Notes: a model not told the origin generated them from the letters alone. Shown: positions 26,701-36,354, numbered from the stretch's first letter. The stretch: 64,000 bases of DNA from Methylobacterium radiotolerans JCM 2831 (GCF_000019725.1 NC_010505.1:5378001-5442000); one strand, 5' to 3'. Made by a program: numbers and translations.

Positions 26701-28353
26701 ATGAAGCTCTTGAAGAGCTCATTGCTCGGGTCTGCTGCTGCGTTCGCGGCGGTGGGTGCTGCTCATGCCGCCGACCTGCCGGTCAAGAAGGCGGTCCCGA
26801 TCGAGTACGTCCGCGTCTGCGGCGCCTACGGCGCCGGCTTCTTCTACATTCCCGGCACCGACACCTGCCTGCGTCTCTCCGGCCGCGCCCGGTTCGAGGG
26901 CGGCTACATGACCAGCTACTCGCGGCAGAACGGCAACGGCGGTGACACGTCGGGCTACCAGGGCCGGATGCGCATCAACCTCGATGCCCGCACCCAGACC
27001 GCCTACGGCACGCTGCGCGCCTTCGTCCGCCTCGATGCCGGCGCCCGCACCGGCTACTCCGGCGTCGGCACCTCCGGCACCCAGCAGCGTATCGGCCAGG
27101 CCTTCCCGGGCCTGGGCATCGACAGCTTCGGCCGTGACCAGCAGTTCGTGAACGTCGACAAGGCGTTCATCCAGTTCGCCGGCATGACCGCCGGTCGCGC
27201 CTCGTCGTTCTTCGACTTCTACGCCCACGACTTCGAGTTCGCCGGCGCCACCGCCGGTTCGGACCTGGCGTCCACCAACCTGCTCGCCTACACGGCCACG
27301 CTCGGCAACGGCCTGTCCGCCACGATCTCGGCCGAAGATCCGGTCTTCCGCCGCAGCCCGATCTTCTCGGCCTCGAACAACCCGTCTGGCGCCACGGTCA
27401 ACGCCAACATTGCCAACTTCGCGCAGTCGAACTCGCCGGCCGAAGTGTTCATCGGTTACACCAACGGCCAGCCCACCCGCTACAGCTTCGTCGACGTGAT
27501 CCAGCGCTCGCGCATGCCCGACTTCGTCGGCGCACTGCGTCTCGACCAGGCCTGGGGCTCGGCTCAGCTGTCGGCGGCTGTTCACGAGCTGAACGTCGGC
27601 AACGTCGCCAACGGCGCCGGTACCGGGTCCGGCTCGAACATCAGCATCCCGCACACCAGCAACTCGTACGGCTGGGCGGTGCAGGGCGGCTTGAAGATCA
27701 ACACGCCGTTCATCGCTCCAGGCGACGCCCTCTACCTGCAGGGCGCCTACGGCTCCGGCGCTCAGCTCTACACCGGCTACTCTCAGTTCAGCGGCTCCTA
27801 CTCGCAGAACGCGGCCACGATCCAGGGCCAGAAGTTCAACCAGTTCTTCAACGACGCGACGGTCAACCCGTTCACGGGTCAGCTGGAGCAGTCCACGAGC
27901 TTCTCCGCCACGGCCTCGTACCTCCACTACTGGACGCCGGAGTGGCGCTCGGCCTTCTTCGGGTCGTACGGTGAGATGAACTTCTCGCAGTCGGCTCGTG
28001 CGGCTCAGGGCATCGCCTACGCCGTTGCCAACCCGTTCGGCCTGATCAACTTCGGCGCCAACGCCGTCGGGACGCCTGGTACGCGCTTCTACAACCTCAG
28101 CGAGGCGCTGCGCGACACCTACCAGTTCGTGGCGGGCGGCAGCATCATCTGGTCGCCGGTGAAGGACCTCGATATCGGCGTCGAGGGCTTCTACACCCAG
28201 ATCGGTGTCAAGAACGGACGCGTGATCGACAAGGACAAGAGCCCGACGGCCTACGCGAACGTCGCCGGCATCAACAACGGCACCTTCGTGCCGCGGACCA
28301 CGACGGCGGACAGCGTCTCCACCTTCCGCTTCCGCGTCCAGCGCGACTTCTAA
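26701..28353 (+). CDS. Alphaproteobacterial porin (Porin_2 family), copy 1
   Basis: This 550-residue outer membrane porin has a signal peptide MKLLKSSLLGSAAAFAAVGA ending in AHA, and a mature start ADLPVKKAVPIEYVRVCGAY. GAGFFYIPGTDTCLRLSGR and YQGRMRINLDARTQTAYG are family hallmarks. The barrel ends in FRFRVQRDF, with the terminal Phe required for outer membrane assembly. Longer than typical 400-residue rhizobial porins, it probably has extended loops. GGAG at 6 bases fixes ATG 26701. A Rho-independent terminator follows. A paralogue lies 963 bases downstream on the same strand. These porins allow diffusion of small hydrophilic solutes. Confidence 0.93.
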   Translation: MKLLKSSLLGSAAAFAAVGAAHAADLPVKKAVPIEYVRVCGAYGAGFFYIPGTDTCLRLSGRARFEGGYMTSYSRQNGNGGDTSGYQGRMRINLDARTQTAYGTLRAFVRLDAGARTGYSGVGTSGTQQRIGQAFPGLGIDSFGRDQQFVNVDKAFIQFAGMTAGRASSFFDFYAHDFEFAGATAGSDLASTNLLAYTATLGNGLSATISAEDPVFRRSPIFSASNNPSGATVNANIANFAQSNSPAEVFIGYTNGQPTRYSFVDVIQRSRMPDFVGALRLDQAWGSAQLSAAVHELNVGNVANGAGTGSGSNISIPHTSNSYGWAVQGGLKINTPFIAPGDALYLQGAYGSGAQLYTGYSQFSGSYSQNAATIQGQKFNQFFNDATVNPFTGQLEQSTSFSATASYLHYWTPEWRSAFFGSYGEMNFSQSARAAQGIAYAVANPFGLINFGANAVGTPGTRFYNLSEALRDTYQFVAGGSIIWSPVKDLDIGVEGFYTQIGVKNGRVIDKDKSPTAYANVAGINNGTFVPRTTTADSVSTFRFRVQRDF

Positions 28354-28413
28354 GCCACTCCACCGGCGCCGGGGCTCCGGCCTCCGCGCCGGTCCCCGTG
28401 CTTCAGAAACCTC

Positions 28414-28440
28414 AAGGCTCGGCTTCGGCCGGGCCTTTTT
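28414..28440 (+). terminator. Rho-independent terminator after porin 1
   Basis: AAGGCTCGGC (28414-28423), a TTCG tetraloop and GCCGGGCCTT (28428-28437) form a 10-bp stem with one G-T pair, running into TTTTT. This is a textbook intrinsic terminator 60 bases after the porin stop. Confidence 0.92.
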
Positions 28441-29316
28441 CGTTGTGTCGGGCCGCTCCCGGCCCGTGAGGCGGTCTGGCCGCCGACGAGGTCGCCGACG
28501 CGATCCGGCGCGACCGCCGCCGCGCCGTCGTGGCGTCGCGCGGAGCGGTGACCGGGCGCGGGTCCGCTGACGGAACCGCCGTTCCCGGGCGGGCACGGTC
28601 CGGCGCCCGGTCGGGCGACTCGCTGCGCGTGCCCCGGTCGATGACCTGCCGGTGAGGAGCGCCGGCGCCGCTCCGCGCCGCGCGGGCAGCTGACGCTGCG
28701 CGGCCTCGTTCGCCCGGCGCCACTGTCCGAGCATGCTCCGCTTCTATCCAGCCGGAACGGTGCCGCCACGTCGTGCGGCGCACGCCATCCGAGGGATGAT
28801 CCGGTCTTCAGGCCGACGAGCCGGACAAGCGCGGCACGCGCTTCGAATCGATTGCCGGCGGCCGCAGGTCCGCTGCGGGACGCCAAGCCGGTTTCGACCG
28901 CGGCCGCGATGACTCACTGGCCGGATGCGGCCCGCGCGACAGCCCTGACCCGCCTTCCGAACCGGCGCCCATCGATTGGTGGGGATCGCTCGAGAGAGCT
29001 TGAAATAACACTATCTGACCTGTGCCTTTTATCTTCAGTTCGGCTGATAAAATCAGTAATGATCGATTTTCTTGGTATTATTGTGGCGCATCTTGTTGCG
29101 ATCGTACAACATTATCTTGGAAGATCGGAGAAAAAATCGAATCTTTGTTGCGTGCACGACGGCAGATGCACAGTGTATCCCGGCAAATGGGCCACAGAAC
29201 CGTCGTAGCAAGCTAGAACAACCTAGAAGTCCGTGAGATAATCACAGATTATACTTGGAATGTCCGGTCTTGCTCATCCGTTTGCGAGATTTGAGCTTCA
29301 AAATCCGGAGACGTCG
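28441..29316. other. Long intergenic region between the two porins
   Basis: The left half (28441-28980) is GC-rich, with no open frame I trust. The right half (about 28990-29300) is markedly AT-richer than the rest of the window and contains the palindrome CTGATAAAATCAG (29044-29056) and many TATA-like steps; it probably holds the promoter and operators of porin 2. Short open frames of 64-118 codons here lack ribosome sites and domain signals, so none is called. Confidence 0.5.
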
Positions 29317-30912
29317 ATGCCGTTACTGAGATCATCGCTGTTGGGGTCTGCTGCCGCGTTCGCGGCCGTGGGCGCTGCACACGCCGCCGACTTGCCGATC
29401 AGGAAGGGTGTTCCGGTCGAGTACGTCCGCGTCTGCGGCGCGTACGGCGCAGGCTTCTTCTACATTCCCGGCACCGATACCTGCCTTCGCATCTCCGGCC
29501 GTGCCCGGTTCGAGGGCGGATACATGACGGCGTCGACGCGGCAGGCCGGAACGAACGCCGGTGACAGTGCGGGCTATCAGGGCCGTCTGCGCATCAACCT
29601 CGATGCCCGCACGCAGACCGCCTACGGCACGCTGCGCGCCTTCGTTCGCCTCGATGCCGGGTCCCGCACCGGGTACGCGCGCTCGGGGACCCAGGCCCGC
29701 ATCGGGCAGGCCTACGACGCCACGGGCGTCGACGAGGCCGGGCACGCGCAGCAATTCATGAACGTGGACAAGGCGTTCATCCAGTTCGCCGGCCTCACGG
29801 CCGGTCGCGCGTCGTCGTTCTTCGACTTCTACGCCCACGACTTCGAGATCTACGGCGCGACCTCCGGCTCGGATGTCTCCTCCACCAACCTTCTCGCCTA
29901 CACGGTGACGGCCGGCTACGGCCTGTCGGCGACGCTGTCGGTCGAGGACCCGGTCTTCCGGCGCAGCCCGATCTACGCGCCGGCCGGCACCGCGTCGCCG
30001 GCGAGCCCGGTCTTCGTCGGCTACTTCGGAGGTGCCCCGATCGGGGTCAGCAGCATCGACAGCGTCCAGCGCGAGCGGTTGCCCGACGTCGTCGGCGTCC
30101 TGCGCGTCGATCAAGGTTGGGGCTCGGCGCAGCTCTCCGCCGCGGTGCACGAGCTGAACGTGGGCAACATCGCGGCGACGCCCGCGCCGGGCGCCAATGT
30201 CAGCGTCGCGCACACCAAGAGCGTCGAGGGCTGGGCCGTGCAGGGCGGCCTGAAGATCAACGCACCCTTCGTCGCGCTGGGGGATGCCCTCTATCTCCAG
30301 GGCGCCTACGCCGACGGGGCGCAGATGTACACGGGGTACTGCGCCTTCACCGGCTGCTACACGCAGCTCAACAACGGCTTCCATGGCCAGAAGATCTACC
30401 AGAGCTTCTCGGACGCGACGGTCAACCCGTTCACCGGCCAGCTGCAGACATCGCAATCCTTCTCGGCGGTCGCGTCGTTCCTGCATTACTGGACGCCGGA
30501 ATGGCGCTCGGCGGTCTTCGGCTCCTACGGAGAGCAGGATTTCTCCCGCAATGCCCGCCTCGCCCAGGGCGCGCTCTACAACGTCCTGAACTTCAACGGC
30601 GCCGCCAATTTCGGCTCCAACGCGGTCGGCGCGCCCGGAACGCGCTTCTACCAGTTGAGCCAAGCTCTGCGCGACACCTACCAGTTCGTCGCCGGCGGCA
30701 GCATCATCTGGTCGCCCGTGCGCGATCTCGATATCGGCGTCGAGGCCTTCTACACCCAGATCGGCGTGAAGCACGGACGCGCCATCGACTCCGACAAGAG
30801 CCCCACCGCCTACGCCAACGTCGCCGGCATCAACAACGGCACCTTCGTCCCGCGCACCGTGACGCAGGACTCGGTCTCGCAGGTCCGCTTCCGCGTCCAG
30901 CGCGACTTCTGA
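29317..30912 (+). CDS. Alphaproteobacterial porin (Porin_2 family), copy 2
   Basis: This 531-residue porin is a close paralogue of the upstream one: signal SSLLGSAAAFAAVGAAHA, mature ADLPIRKGVPVEYVRVCG, and the same RFRVQRDF end. It differs most in surface-loop regions; one loop reads YCAFTGCYTQ where copy 1 has YSQFSGSYSQ, adding two cysteines that could form a disulfide. GGAG at 6 bases supports ATG 29317. It has its own AT-rich upstream region and downstream hairpins, so it is probably separately regulated. Tandem duplication followed by loop divergence is the simplest history. Confidence 0.93.
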   Translation: MPLLRSSLLGSAAAFAAVGAAHAADLPIRKGVPVEYVRVCGAYGAGFFYIPGTDTCLRISGRARFEGGYMTASTRQAGTNAGDSAGYQGRLRINLDARTQTAYGTLRAFVRLDAGSRTGYARSGTQARIGQAYDATGVDEAGHAQQFMNVDKAFIQFAGLTAGRASSFFDFYAHDFEIYGATSGSDVSSTNLLAYTVTAGYGLSATLSVEDPVFRRSPIYAPAGTASPASPVFVGYFGGAPIGVSSIDSVQRERLPDVVGVLRVDQGWGSAQLSAAVHELNVGNIAATPAPGANVSVAHTKSVEGWAVQGGLKINAPFVALGDALYLQGAYADGAQMYTGYCAFTGCYTQLNNGFHGQKIYQSFSDATVNPFTGQLQTSQSFSAVASFLHYWTPEWRSAVFGSYGEQDFSRNARLAQGALYNVLNFNGAANFGSNAVGAPGTRFYQLSQALRDTYQFVAGGSIIWSPVRDLDIGVEAFYTQIGVKHGRAIDSDKSPTAYANVAGINNGTFVPRTVTQDSVSQVRFRVQRDF

Positions 30913-30989
30913 TCGACGATCCCGGCGGCGGGGCCTCGGTCCCGTCGCCTGTCCCCGCGCGATGCCGTCATGGCCCGGTCGACGCCGTC

Positions 30990-31013
30990 ATGGCCCGGGC
31001 GACACCGGGCCAT
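30990..31013 (+). terminator. Hairpin in the porin 2 / 2HCT transporter gap
   Basis: ATGGCCCGG (30990-30998) and CCGGGCCAT (31005-31013) form a perfect 9-bp stem with a 6-base loop. The motif CGCCGTCATGGCCCGG is preceded by a direct copy starting near 30963 (GCCGTCATGGCCCGG), so this is also a small repeat. It occupies the 328-base gap 30913-31240, where I see no gene. Confidence 0.5.
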
Positions 31014-31240
31014 CTCCGTGCCCGGTGACCACGACGGAGCCGGGGTCTTAATCCCGGCCGACGGGACAGGTCGCGTCCTTTGTTCCCTGGATCGCGTTGC
31101 CGCCCCTTATCCGCGCTGCTACGCCGGAGATCACTCAATCCGCCGCCAATCGTGCGGGACTCGACGAATCGCGGTTCAGGCCGCGGTCGCGAGGGCGCGG
31201 CGAAACGGCCCGCAAGCGGTCAGAGATCCGGGGGGACGCC

Positions 31241-32623
31241 ATGACCAGCACCGCATCACCGAGCCCGATCCCCTCGCCGGCAGAGGGGCGGGTGGAGAAC
31301 GGGCGCGCGGCCCGGTTCTGGCCGGACGTCTGGTGGCGCCTGATCGACTTCAAGATCGGCATCATACCGCTCCCGATCTTCGTCATTCTGGCGATCCTCC
31401 TCACCGTCCTGGTTCAGGAGGGCGAGATCAAGCCCGACGGGCCGACCATGATCGCCGTGCTGGTGATGGGCGGCTTCACCTGCGCGGAGATCGGCAAGCG
31501 GATCCCCATCCTGAAGAACATCGGTGCCGGCGCGATCTTCGCGACCTTCATCCCGTCGGCGCTGGTCTACTACGCGCTGGTGCCGCCGCAGATGGTGAAG
31601 GCGATCACCGATTTCACCAAGTTCACCAACTTCCTCTACATCTACATCGCCACGATCATCGTCGGCTCGATCCTCGGCATGGACCGCGAGGTCCTGATCA
31701 AGGGCTTCCTCAAGATCTTCGCGCCGCTCGCCCTCGGCTCGGTGGCGGCGGCCCTGGTCGGCACGCTGGTCGGCACGCTGCTCGGCCTCGGCCCCTACAA
31801 GACGTTCTTCTTCATCGTCGTGCCGATCATGGCCGGCGGCGTCGGGGAGGGGGCGATTCCGCTCTCCATCGGCTACGCGGCGATCCTCGGCCTGCAGCAG
31901 GGCGTGGTCTTCGCCCAGGTGCTGCCGCCGGTGATGCTGGGCTCCCTGACCGCGATCATCCTGTCGGGAGCCCTGAACTCCGTCGGCAAGCGCTACCCGC
32001 ACCTCACCGGCGAGGGCCGTCTCCAGCCCGATTCCGACGGCATCAAGTCGAGCGACGCCCAGGCCAGGGCCGAGGCCGCCAAGGGCCAGATCGACCCCGC
32101 GACGATCGGCGCGGCCGGGCTCACGGCGATCACCCTCTACCTGCTCGGTGTCATGGCCCATCACCTCGTCGGCCTGCCGGCGCCGGTGGCGATGCTGTTC
32201 CTCGCCGTCCTGGCGAAGCTCGCCAGCGCGGTGTCGCCCCACCTCCAGGCCGGCGGCTTCGTCGTCTACAAGTTCGTGCAGGTCTCGATGACCTACCCGC
32301 TGCTCTTCGCCATCGGCGTGGCGCTCACCCCCTGGCACGAGCTGATGGCCGCCTTCACCCTGGTCAATCTGATCACGATCGTGTCGACCGTCGTGACGCT
32401 GATGGCCGTCGGCTTCTTCGTCGGCCGCTGGCTCGGGATGTACCCGATCGAGACCGCCATCGTGAACGCCTGTCACAGCGGTCAGGGCGGCACCGGCGAC
32501 GTGGCGATCCTCACGGCGGCGAACCGCATGGCGCTGATGCCCTTCGCGCAGATCGCCACCCGCATCGGCGGCGCGCTGACCGTGACCGGCACGATCGTCG
32601 CCATGAAGTGGATCGGTGCCTGA
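31241..32623 (+). CDS. 2-hydroxycarboxylate transporter (CitS/MaeN-like)
   Basis: This 460-residue inner membrane protein belongs to the 2HCT family, which takes up citrate, malate or related hydroxy acids with Na+ or H+. Both family GGxG re-entrant loops are visible: MAGGVGEGAIPLSIGYA in the N-terminal half and CHSGQGGTGDVAILT in the C-terminal half. About 11 hydrophobic segments are spread over the sequence. GGGGGA 5-9 bases ahead of ATG 31241 supports the start; earlier in-frame ATGs give a non-membrane basic leader. An MFS tricarboxylate symporter follows 24 bases later, so the two are probably one operon. Confidence 0.92.
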   Translation: MTSTASPSPIPSPAEGRVENGRAARFWPDVWWRLIDFKIGIIPLPIFVILAILLTVLVQEGEIKPDGPTMIAVLVMGGFTCAEIGKRIPILKNIGAGAIFATFIPSALVYYALVPPQMVKAITDFTKFTNFLYIYIATIIVGSILGMDREVLIKGFLKIFAPLALGSVAAALVGTLVGTLLGLGPYKTFFFIVVPIMAGGVGEGAIPLSIGYAAILGLQQGVVFAQVLPPVMLGSLTAIILSGALNSVGKRYPHLTGEGRLQPDSDGIKSSDAQARAEAAKGQIDPATIGAAGLTAITLYLLGVMAHHLVGLPAPVAMLFLAVLAKLASAVSPHLQAGGFVVYKFVQVSMTYPLLFAIGVALTPWHELMAAFTLVNLITIVSTVVTLMAVGFFVGRWLGMYPIETAIVNACHSGQGGTGDVAILTAANRMALMPFAQIATRIGGALTVTGTIVAMKWIGA

Positions 32624-32647
32624 TGGGCACCCGGAAAGGACGTCGTC

Positions 32648-33955
32648 ATGGCCGGTGATCCCGGGGCCGTCGGGGCCACGCTCCAGTCGAGGATCGGCGC
32701 GATCCTCCGCTCGACGAGCGGCAACTTCCTGGAGATGTTCGACTTCTTTCTGTTCGGGTTCTACGCCACCTACATCGCGCGGGCGTTCTTCCCCTCGGGC
32801 AACGAGACCACCGAGCTGCTCCTAACCTTCGGCACGTTCTGGCTCGGGGCGCTGATGCGGCCGCTCGGGGCGATCGTGCTGGGCGCCTATATCGACCGGA
32901 TCGGTCGCCGGAAGGGCCTGATCATCACGCTCGCCATCATGGCGAGCGGCACGGTGCTCATCGCCTTCTGCCCGAGCTACGACACGATCGGCGTCGCGGC
33001 CCCGCTGATCGTCCTCGCCGGGCGCCTGCTGCAGGGCTTCTCGGCGGGCGTCGAGATCGGCGGCGTCTCGATCTACCTGTTCGAGATCGCCACGCCCGGT
33101 CGGCGCGGCTTCTACACGTCGTTCCAGTCGGCGAGCCAGCAGGTGGCGATCATGTTCGCCGCCCTGATCGGCTACGGGCTGAACGCCTTCCTGACCAAGC
33201 AGCAGATCGGCGATTTCGGCTGGCGCATCCCGTTCCTGATCGGCTGCCTGATCGTGCCGTTCATCTTCTTCATCCGGCGCTCGCTCCAAGAGACGCAGGA
33301 CTTCGCCAAGCGGACCCACCATCCGAGCACCCGCGAGATCCTGACCACGGTGGCGGCCAACTGGTGGATCGTCCTGCTCGGCATGATGCTGACCACGATG
33401 ACGACGGTGACCTTCTACATGATCACCGTCTACACCCCGACCTTCGGCAGGAACGTCCTCAAGCTCACCGAGACCGACAGCCTGATCGTCACGCTGTTCG
33501 TGGCGATCACGAACTTCATCTGGCTGCCCGTGGGCGGGGCCCTGTCGGACGCCGTCGGCCGGAAGCCGGTGCTGCTGACGATCTCGACCCTGTCGCTGCT
33601 GACGACCTACCCGGCCCTGCACTGGCTCGTGGCCGACCCGACCTTCGGCAAGATGCTCGCCGTCGAGCTGTGGTTCTCGTTCTTCTTCGGCGTCTACAAC
33701 GGCGCGATGGTGGTCTCCCTCTCCGAGGTGGTGCCGCCGCACGTCCGCGCGAGCGGCTTCTCGCTGGCCTACAGCCTCGCCACCGCGCTGTTCGGCACGG
33801 CCACGCCGATGGTCTCGACCTTCCTGATCGAGAAGACCGGCGACCGGGCGGCGCCGAGCTACTGGCTGATGGCGGCGGCCGCCTGCGGCATCGTCGCGAC
33901 GCTCGCCCTGTTCCGGGGCCGGGCGGGACTGGAGCGCGTGCCAGCCCACGCCTGA
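32648..33955 (+). CDS. MFS citrate/tricarballylate:proton symporter (CitA/TcuC-like)
   Basis: This 435-residue permease has 12 predicted helices. The N-terminal [20 protein letters not shown] and [13 protein letters not shown] (loop 2-3 motif) match the metabolite:H+ symporter branch, as does [18 protein letters not shown]. The C-terminal [11 protein letters not shown] repeats the loop motif. CitA and TcuC share this branch. A TcuA-like dehydrogenase lies close by, favouring tricarballylate or citrate as substrate. GGAAAGGA precedes the ATG. It converges on the GntR gene, with 13 bases between. Confidence 0.92.
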   Translation: MAGDPGAVGATLQSRIGAILRSTSGNFLEMFDFFLFGFYATYIARAFFPSGNETTELLLTFGTFWLGALMRPLGAIVLGAYIDRIGRRKGLIITLAIMASGTVLIAFCPSYDTIGVAAPLIVLAGRLLQGFSAGVEIGGVSIYLFEIATPGRRGFYTSFQSASQQVAIMFAALIGYGLNAFLTKQQIGDFGWRIPFLIGCLIVPFIFFIRRSLQETQDFAKRTHHPSTREILTTVAANWWIVLLGMMLTTMTTVTFYMITVYTPTFGRNVLKLTETDSLIVTLFVAITNFIWLPVGGALSDAVGRKPVLLTISTLSLLTTYPALHWLVADPTFGKMLAVELWFSFFFGVYNGAMVVSLSEVVPPHVRASGFSLAYSLATALFGTATPMVSTFLIEKTGDRAAPSYWLMAAAACGIVATLALFRGRAGLERVPAHA

Positions 33956-33968
33956 GGGCCGGGGCCGC

Positions 33969-34622
33969 TCAGCTCTCCTGCCAGATCCGGATCCGCGCCT
34001 TGAAGGCGGCGCGGATATGGGCCCGGGCGGCGGCCTCGGCGGCATCCCCGTCGTGGACCCGGATCGCCGCCACGATGGCGGCGTGCTCGGCGAGCGACTC
34101 CGCGGCGCGATCCGGGGCCGCCAGGGTTGTGGCGCCCGGCAGCAGCACCAGCGACAGCCGCATCGTCTCCAGCGTGCTCTGCAGGAAGCGGTTGCGCGCC
34201 GCCCCGTGGATCTGCCGGTGGAACAGCCGGTTGGTCCGGGCCAGCGCGGGCGCGTCCCCGAGCAGCGTCCGGTCCCGGGCGACCATCTCCTCCAGGATCT
34301 CGGTCTCGACCGCGCTGGCGTGGATCGCCGCGAGGCGCGCGGCCGTCCCCTCCAGCACCTCGCGCAGGTCGTAGAGCTCGCTCACCTGGCCGTAGTCGAG
34401 CTGCGCCACGCTGGCGCCGCGATGCGGCTCGTGGGCGACGAGTCCCTGCGCCTCCAGCCGGCCGAGGGCTTCCCGCACCGGCGTGCGGCTGATCTGGAAC
34501 CGCTCGGCGAGTTCGGCCTCGCGCAGGCGGCTGCCGGGCGCGAGTTCGCCCTCCTCGATCGCCCGCAGCAGCCGCTCATAGGCGCCGGCGCCGCTGGAGC
34601 GCTCCGCTTCGCTGGCCTTCAT
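33969..34622 (-). CDS. GntR-family (FCD) transcriptional regulator
   Basis: This 217-residue repressor-type protein has an N-terminal winged helix (LRAIEEGELAPGSRL, FQISRTPVREALGRLEAQG) and a C-terminal FCD ligand domain. Metal/ligand positions are visible: Asp in ELYDLREVLEGTAA, His in NRLFHRQIHGAA and His in LAEHAAIV and AHIRAAF. GAGGAG 8 bases before ATG 34622 sets the start; a long open frame upstream is antisense to the dehydrogenase gene. It is divergent from the tcuA-like gene, and the intergenic gap has a GTATAC-centred palindrome, so it likely controls this tricarboxylate locus with its substrate or product as effector. Confidence 0.93.
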   Translation of the reverse strand: MKASEAERSSGAGAYERLLRAIEEGELAPGSRLREAELAERFQISRTPVREALGRLEAQGLVAHEPHRGASVAQLDYGQVSELYDLREVLEGTAARLAAIHASAVETEILEEMVARDRTLLGDAPALARTNRLFHRQIHGAARNRFLQSTLETMRLSLVLLPGATTLAAPDRAAESLAEHAAIVAAIRVHDGDAAEAAARAHIRAAFKARIRIWQES

Positions 34623-34689
34623 GTCCGGCTCTCCTCGCTCGGCCATAGCGCGAAACCGAGGGGGCCGAAACGCTTGCCGCCAATTGCAT

Positions 34690-34706
34690 GCAGTCGTATA
34701 CAATGA
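34690..34706. promoter_or_regulatory. Candidate GntR operator
   Basis: GTATAC (34696-34701) sits in TCGTATACAA, a near-palindrome resembling the TNGTATACNA sites of FadR/VanR-type GntR proteins. It lies between the divergent GntR and tcuA-like genes, 36-40 bases before the latter's start, where a repressor would block transcription. Confidence 0.45.
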
Positions 34707-34736
34707 GGCGAGAGAGGCCGGTGAGAGGAGGCAGGG

Positions 34737-36233
34737 ATGCAGCGTCCGGACGATGCGCGGTGGGATGTGGTCGTGGTCGGGTCGGGCAATGCCGCCATGA
34801 GTGCCGGTCTCGCCGCCCTGGAGCGCGGCGCCTCGGTGCTGATGATCGAGAAGGCCGAGCGGGACCTCGCCGGCGGCAACACCGCCTACACGGCCGGCGC
34901 CATGCGCTTCGTCTACGCGGGCAACGACGACCTGATTCCGCTGCTGGTCGATCCCGAGGATCCGCGCCTGCCGCGGACCGATTTCGGCGCCTACACGGCG
35001 CAGAAGTTCGAGGAGGACCTGCTCGGCTTCAACGACGGGCGGCCGCTCTCGCGCGAGCAGCGCATCCTGATCGACGAGAGCGGCGCGGCTCTGCGCTGGC
35101 TCGCCACGCAGGGGGTGAAGTTCGAGCCGATCTATTCCCGCCAATCCTTCGAGAAGGACGGGCGCTTCGTGTTCTGGGGCGGCCTGACGCTCGCCACGCA
35201 CGACGAGGGCTTCGGGCTCGCACGGGCCGAGCTGCAGGCCTTCACGAGGGCCGGCGGCGAGATCCGCTACGGCTGCCCGGCCCGGGGTCTGATCGTGGAG
35301 GACGGGCGCGTCGTCGGCGTGGAGACGCCGCAGGGGCCGGTCCGGGCGGCGTCCGTGGTGCTGGCCTGCGGCGGCTTCGAGTCGAACGCCGCCCTCCGCA
35401 CGCGCTTCATCGGCGCGGGCTGGGACAGGGCGCGGGTGCGCGGCACGCCCCACAACCAGGGCGACGGGCTCCAGATGGCCCTGGACCTCGGCGCGAAGGC
35501 CCACGGCTTCTACGGCGGCTGCCACGCCACGCCGATGGACCTGCACACCCCCGATTACGGCAACCTCGACCTGCCGCACGGCGAGCGCAAGCACTACCGG
35601 AAGATCTGCTACTTCCTGGGTCTGATGCTGAACGCGAACGGCGAGCGCTTCGTCGACGAGGGCAAGAATTTCCGCAATTACACCTACGCCCAGTTCGGCC
35701 GCTCGATCATGGAGCAGCCCGGGCACGTGGCGTGGCAGATCTTCGACGCCAAGGTCGATCACCTGCTCTACAGCGAGTACCGGTTCCACGACGCGCACTA
35801 CGTCGAGGCCGACACGCTGGACGGGCTCCTCGAGCGGCTCGAGGGCATCGACCGGGCGGCGGCGCGGCGGACCATCGCGGCGTTCAACGCCGCCGTGGAC
35901 GAGAGCGTGCCGTTCGATCCGACCGTGAAGGACGGGCGCGGCACACGGGGGCTCGCCCTGCCGAAGTCGAACTGGGCGCAGAAGATCGAGACCGGGCCGT
36001 TCAAGGCCTACCCGGTCACGGGCGGCATCACCTTCACCTACGGCGGCGTCGAGGTCGGCGACGACGGCGGCGTGGAGCGCGCGGACGGCGGCGCGATTCC
36101 CGGCCTCTACGCCTGCGGCGAGATGGTCGGCGGCGTCTTCTTCAACGGCTATCCCGGCGGTTCGGGGCTGACCTCCGGCGTCGTGTTCGGCCGCCGCGCC
36201 GGCTACGGCGCCGCCGCGAGGGCGAAGGGCTGA
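34737..36233 (+). CDS. tcuA: FAD-dependent tricarballylate dehydrogenase-like protein
   Basis: This 498-residue flavoprotein belongs to the fumarate reductase/succinate dehydrogenase flavoprotein family and resembles TcuA, which oxidises tricarballylate to cis-aconitate. The FAD site is WDVVVVGSGNAAMSAGLAA with the second strand ASVLMIEKA. GGNTAYTAGAMRFVYAG, GCHATPMDLH and the C-terminal NGYPGGSGLTSGVVFGRRAG fit the family. AGAGGAGG lies ahead of ATG 34737. Salmonella TcuA needs TcuB to pass electrons to the quinone pool; no TcuB is seen nearby, so the electron acceptor is unknown. Other 3-ketosteroid or fumarate-type substrates remain possible. Confidence 0.87.
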   Translation: MQRPDDARWDVVVVGSGNAAMSAGLAALERGASVLMIEKAERDLAGGNTAYTAGAMRFVYAGNDDLIPLLVDPEDPRLPRTDFGAYTAQKFEEDLLGFNDGRPLSREQRILIDESGAALRWLATQGVKFEPIYSRQSFEKDGRFVFWGGLTLATHDEGFGLARAELQAFTRAGGEIRYGCPARGLIVEDGRVVGVETPQGPVRAASVVLACGGFESNAALRTRFIGAGWDRARVRGTPHNQGDGLQMALDLGAKAHGFYGGCHATPMDLHTPDYGNLDLPHGERKHYRKICYFLGLMLNANGERFVDEGKNFRNYTYAQFGRSIMEQPGHVAWQIFDAKVDHLLYSEYRFHDAHYVEADTLDGLLERLEGIDRAAARRTIAAFNAAVDESVPFDPTVKDGRGTRGLALPKSNWAQKIETGPFKAYPVTGGITFTYGGVEVGDDGGVERADGGAIPGLYACGEMVGGVFFNGYPGGSGLTSGVVFGRRAGYGAAARAKG

Positions 36234-36354
36234 GGTCCGCGGCGGAACGCGCCCGGATCCCTGACCTTCGCGGGGGTGGGGGGAGCCGCGCGATCGTTTC
36301 CCCAGCGGCCCATCGCCCCCTGTCCGCGAGCCCGGCGGGGGCGTAGAAGCCCCC

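Noticed and set aside
28350..29216. Small open frames (64-178 codons) between the porins
   Set aside because: No ribosome sites, no domains, basic low-complexity or AT-driven sequence; conflicting frames overlap.
28990..29316. AT-rich segment as a prophage or IS remnant
   Set aside because: Too short, with no transposase fragment, terminal inverted repeat or target duplication seen.
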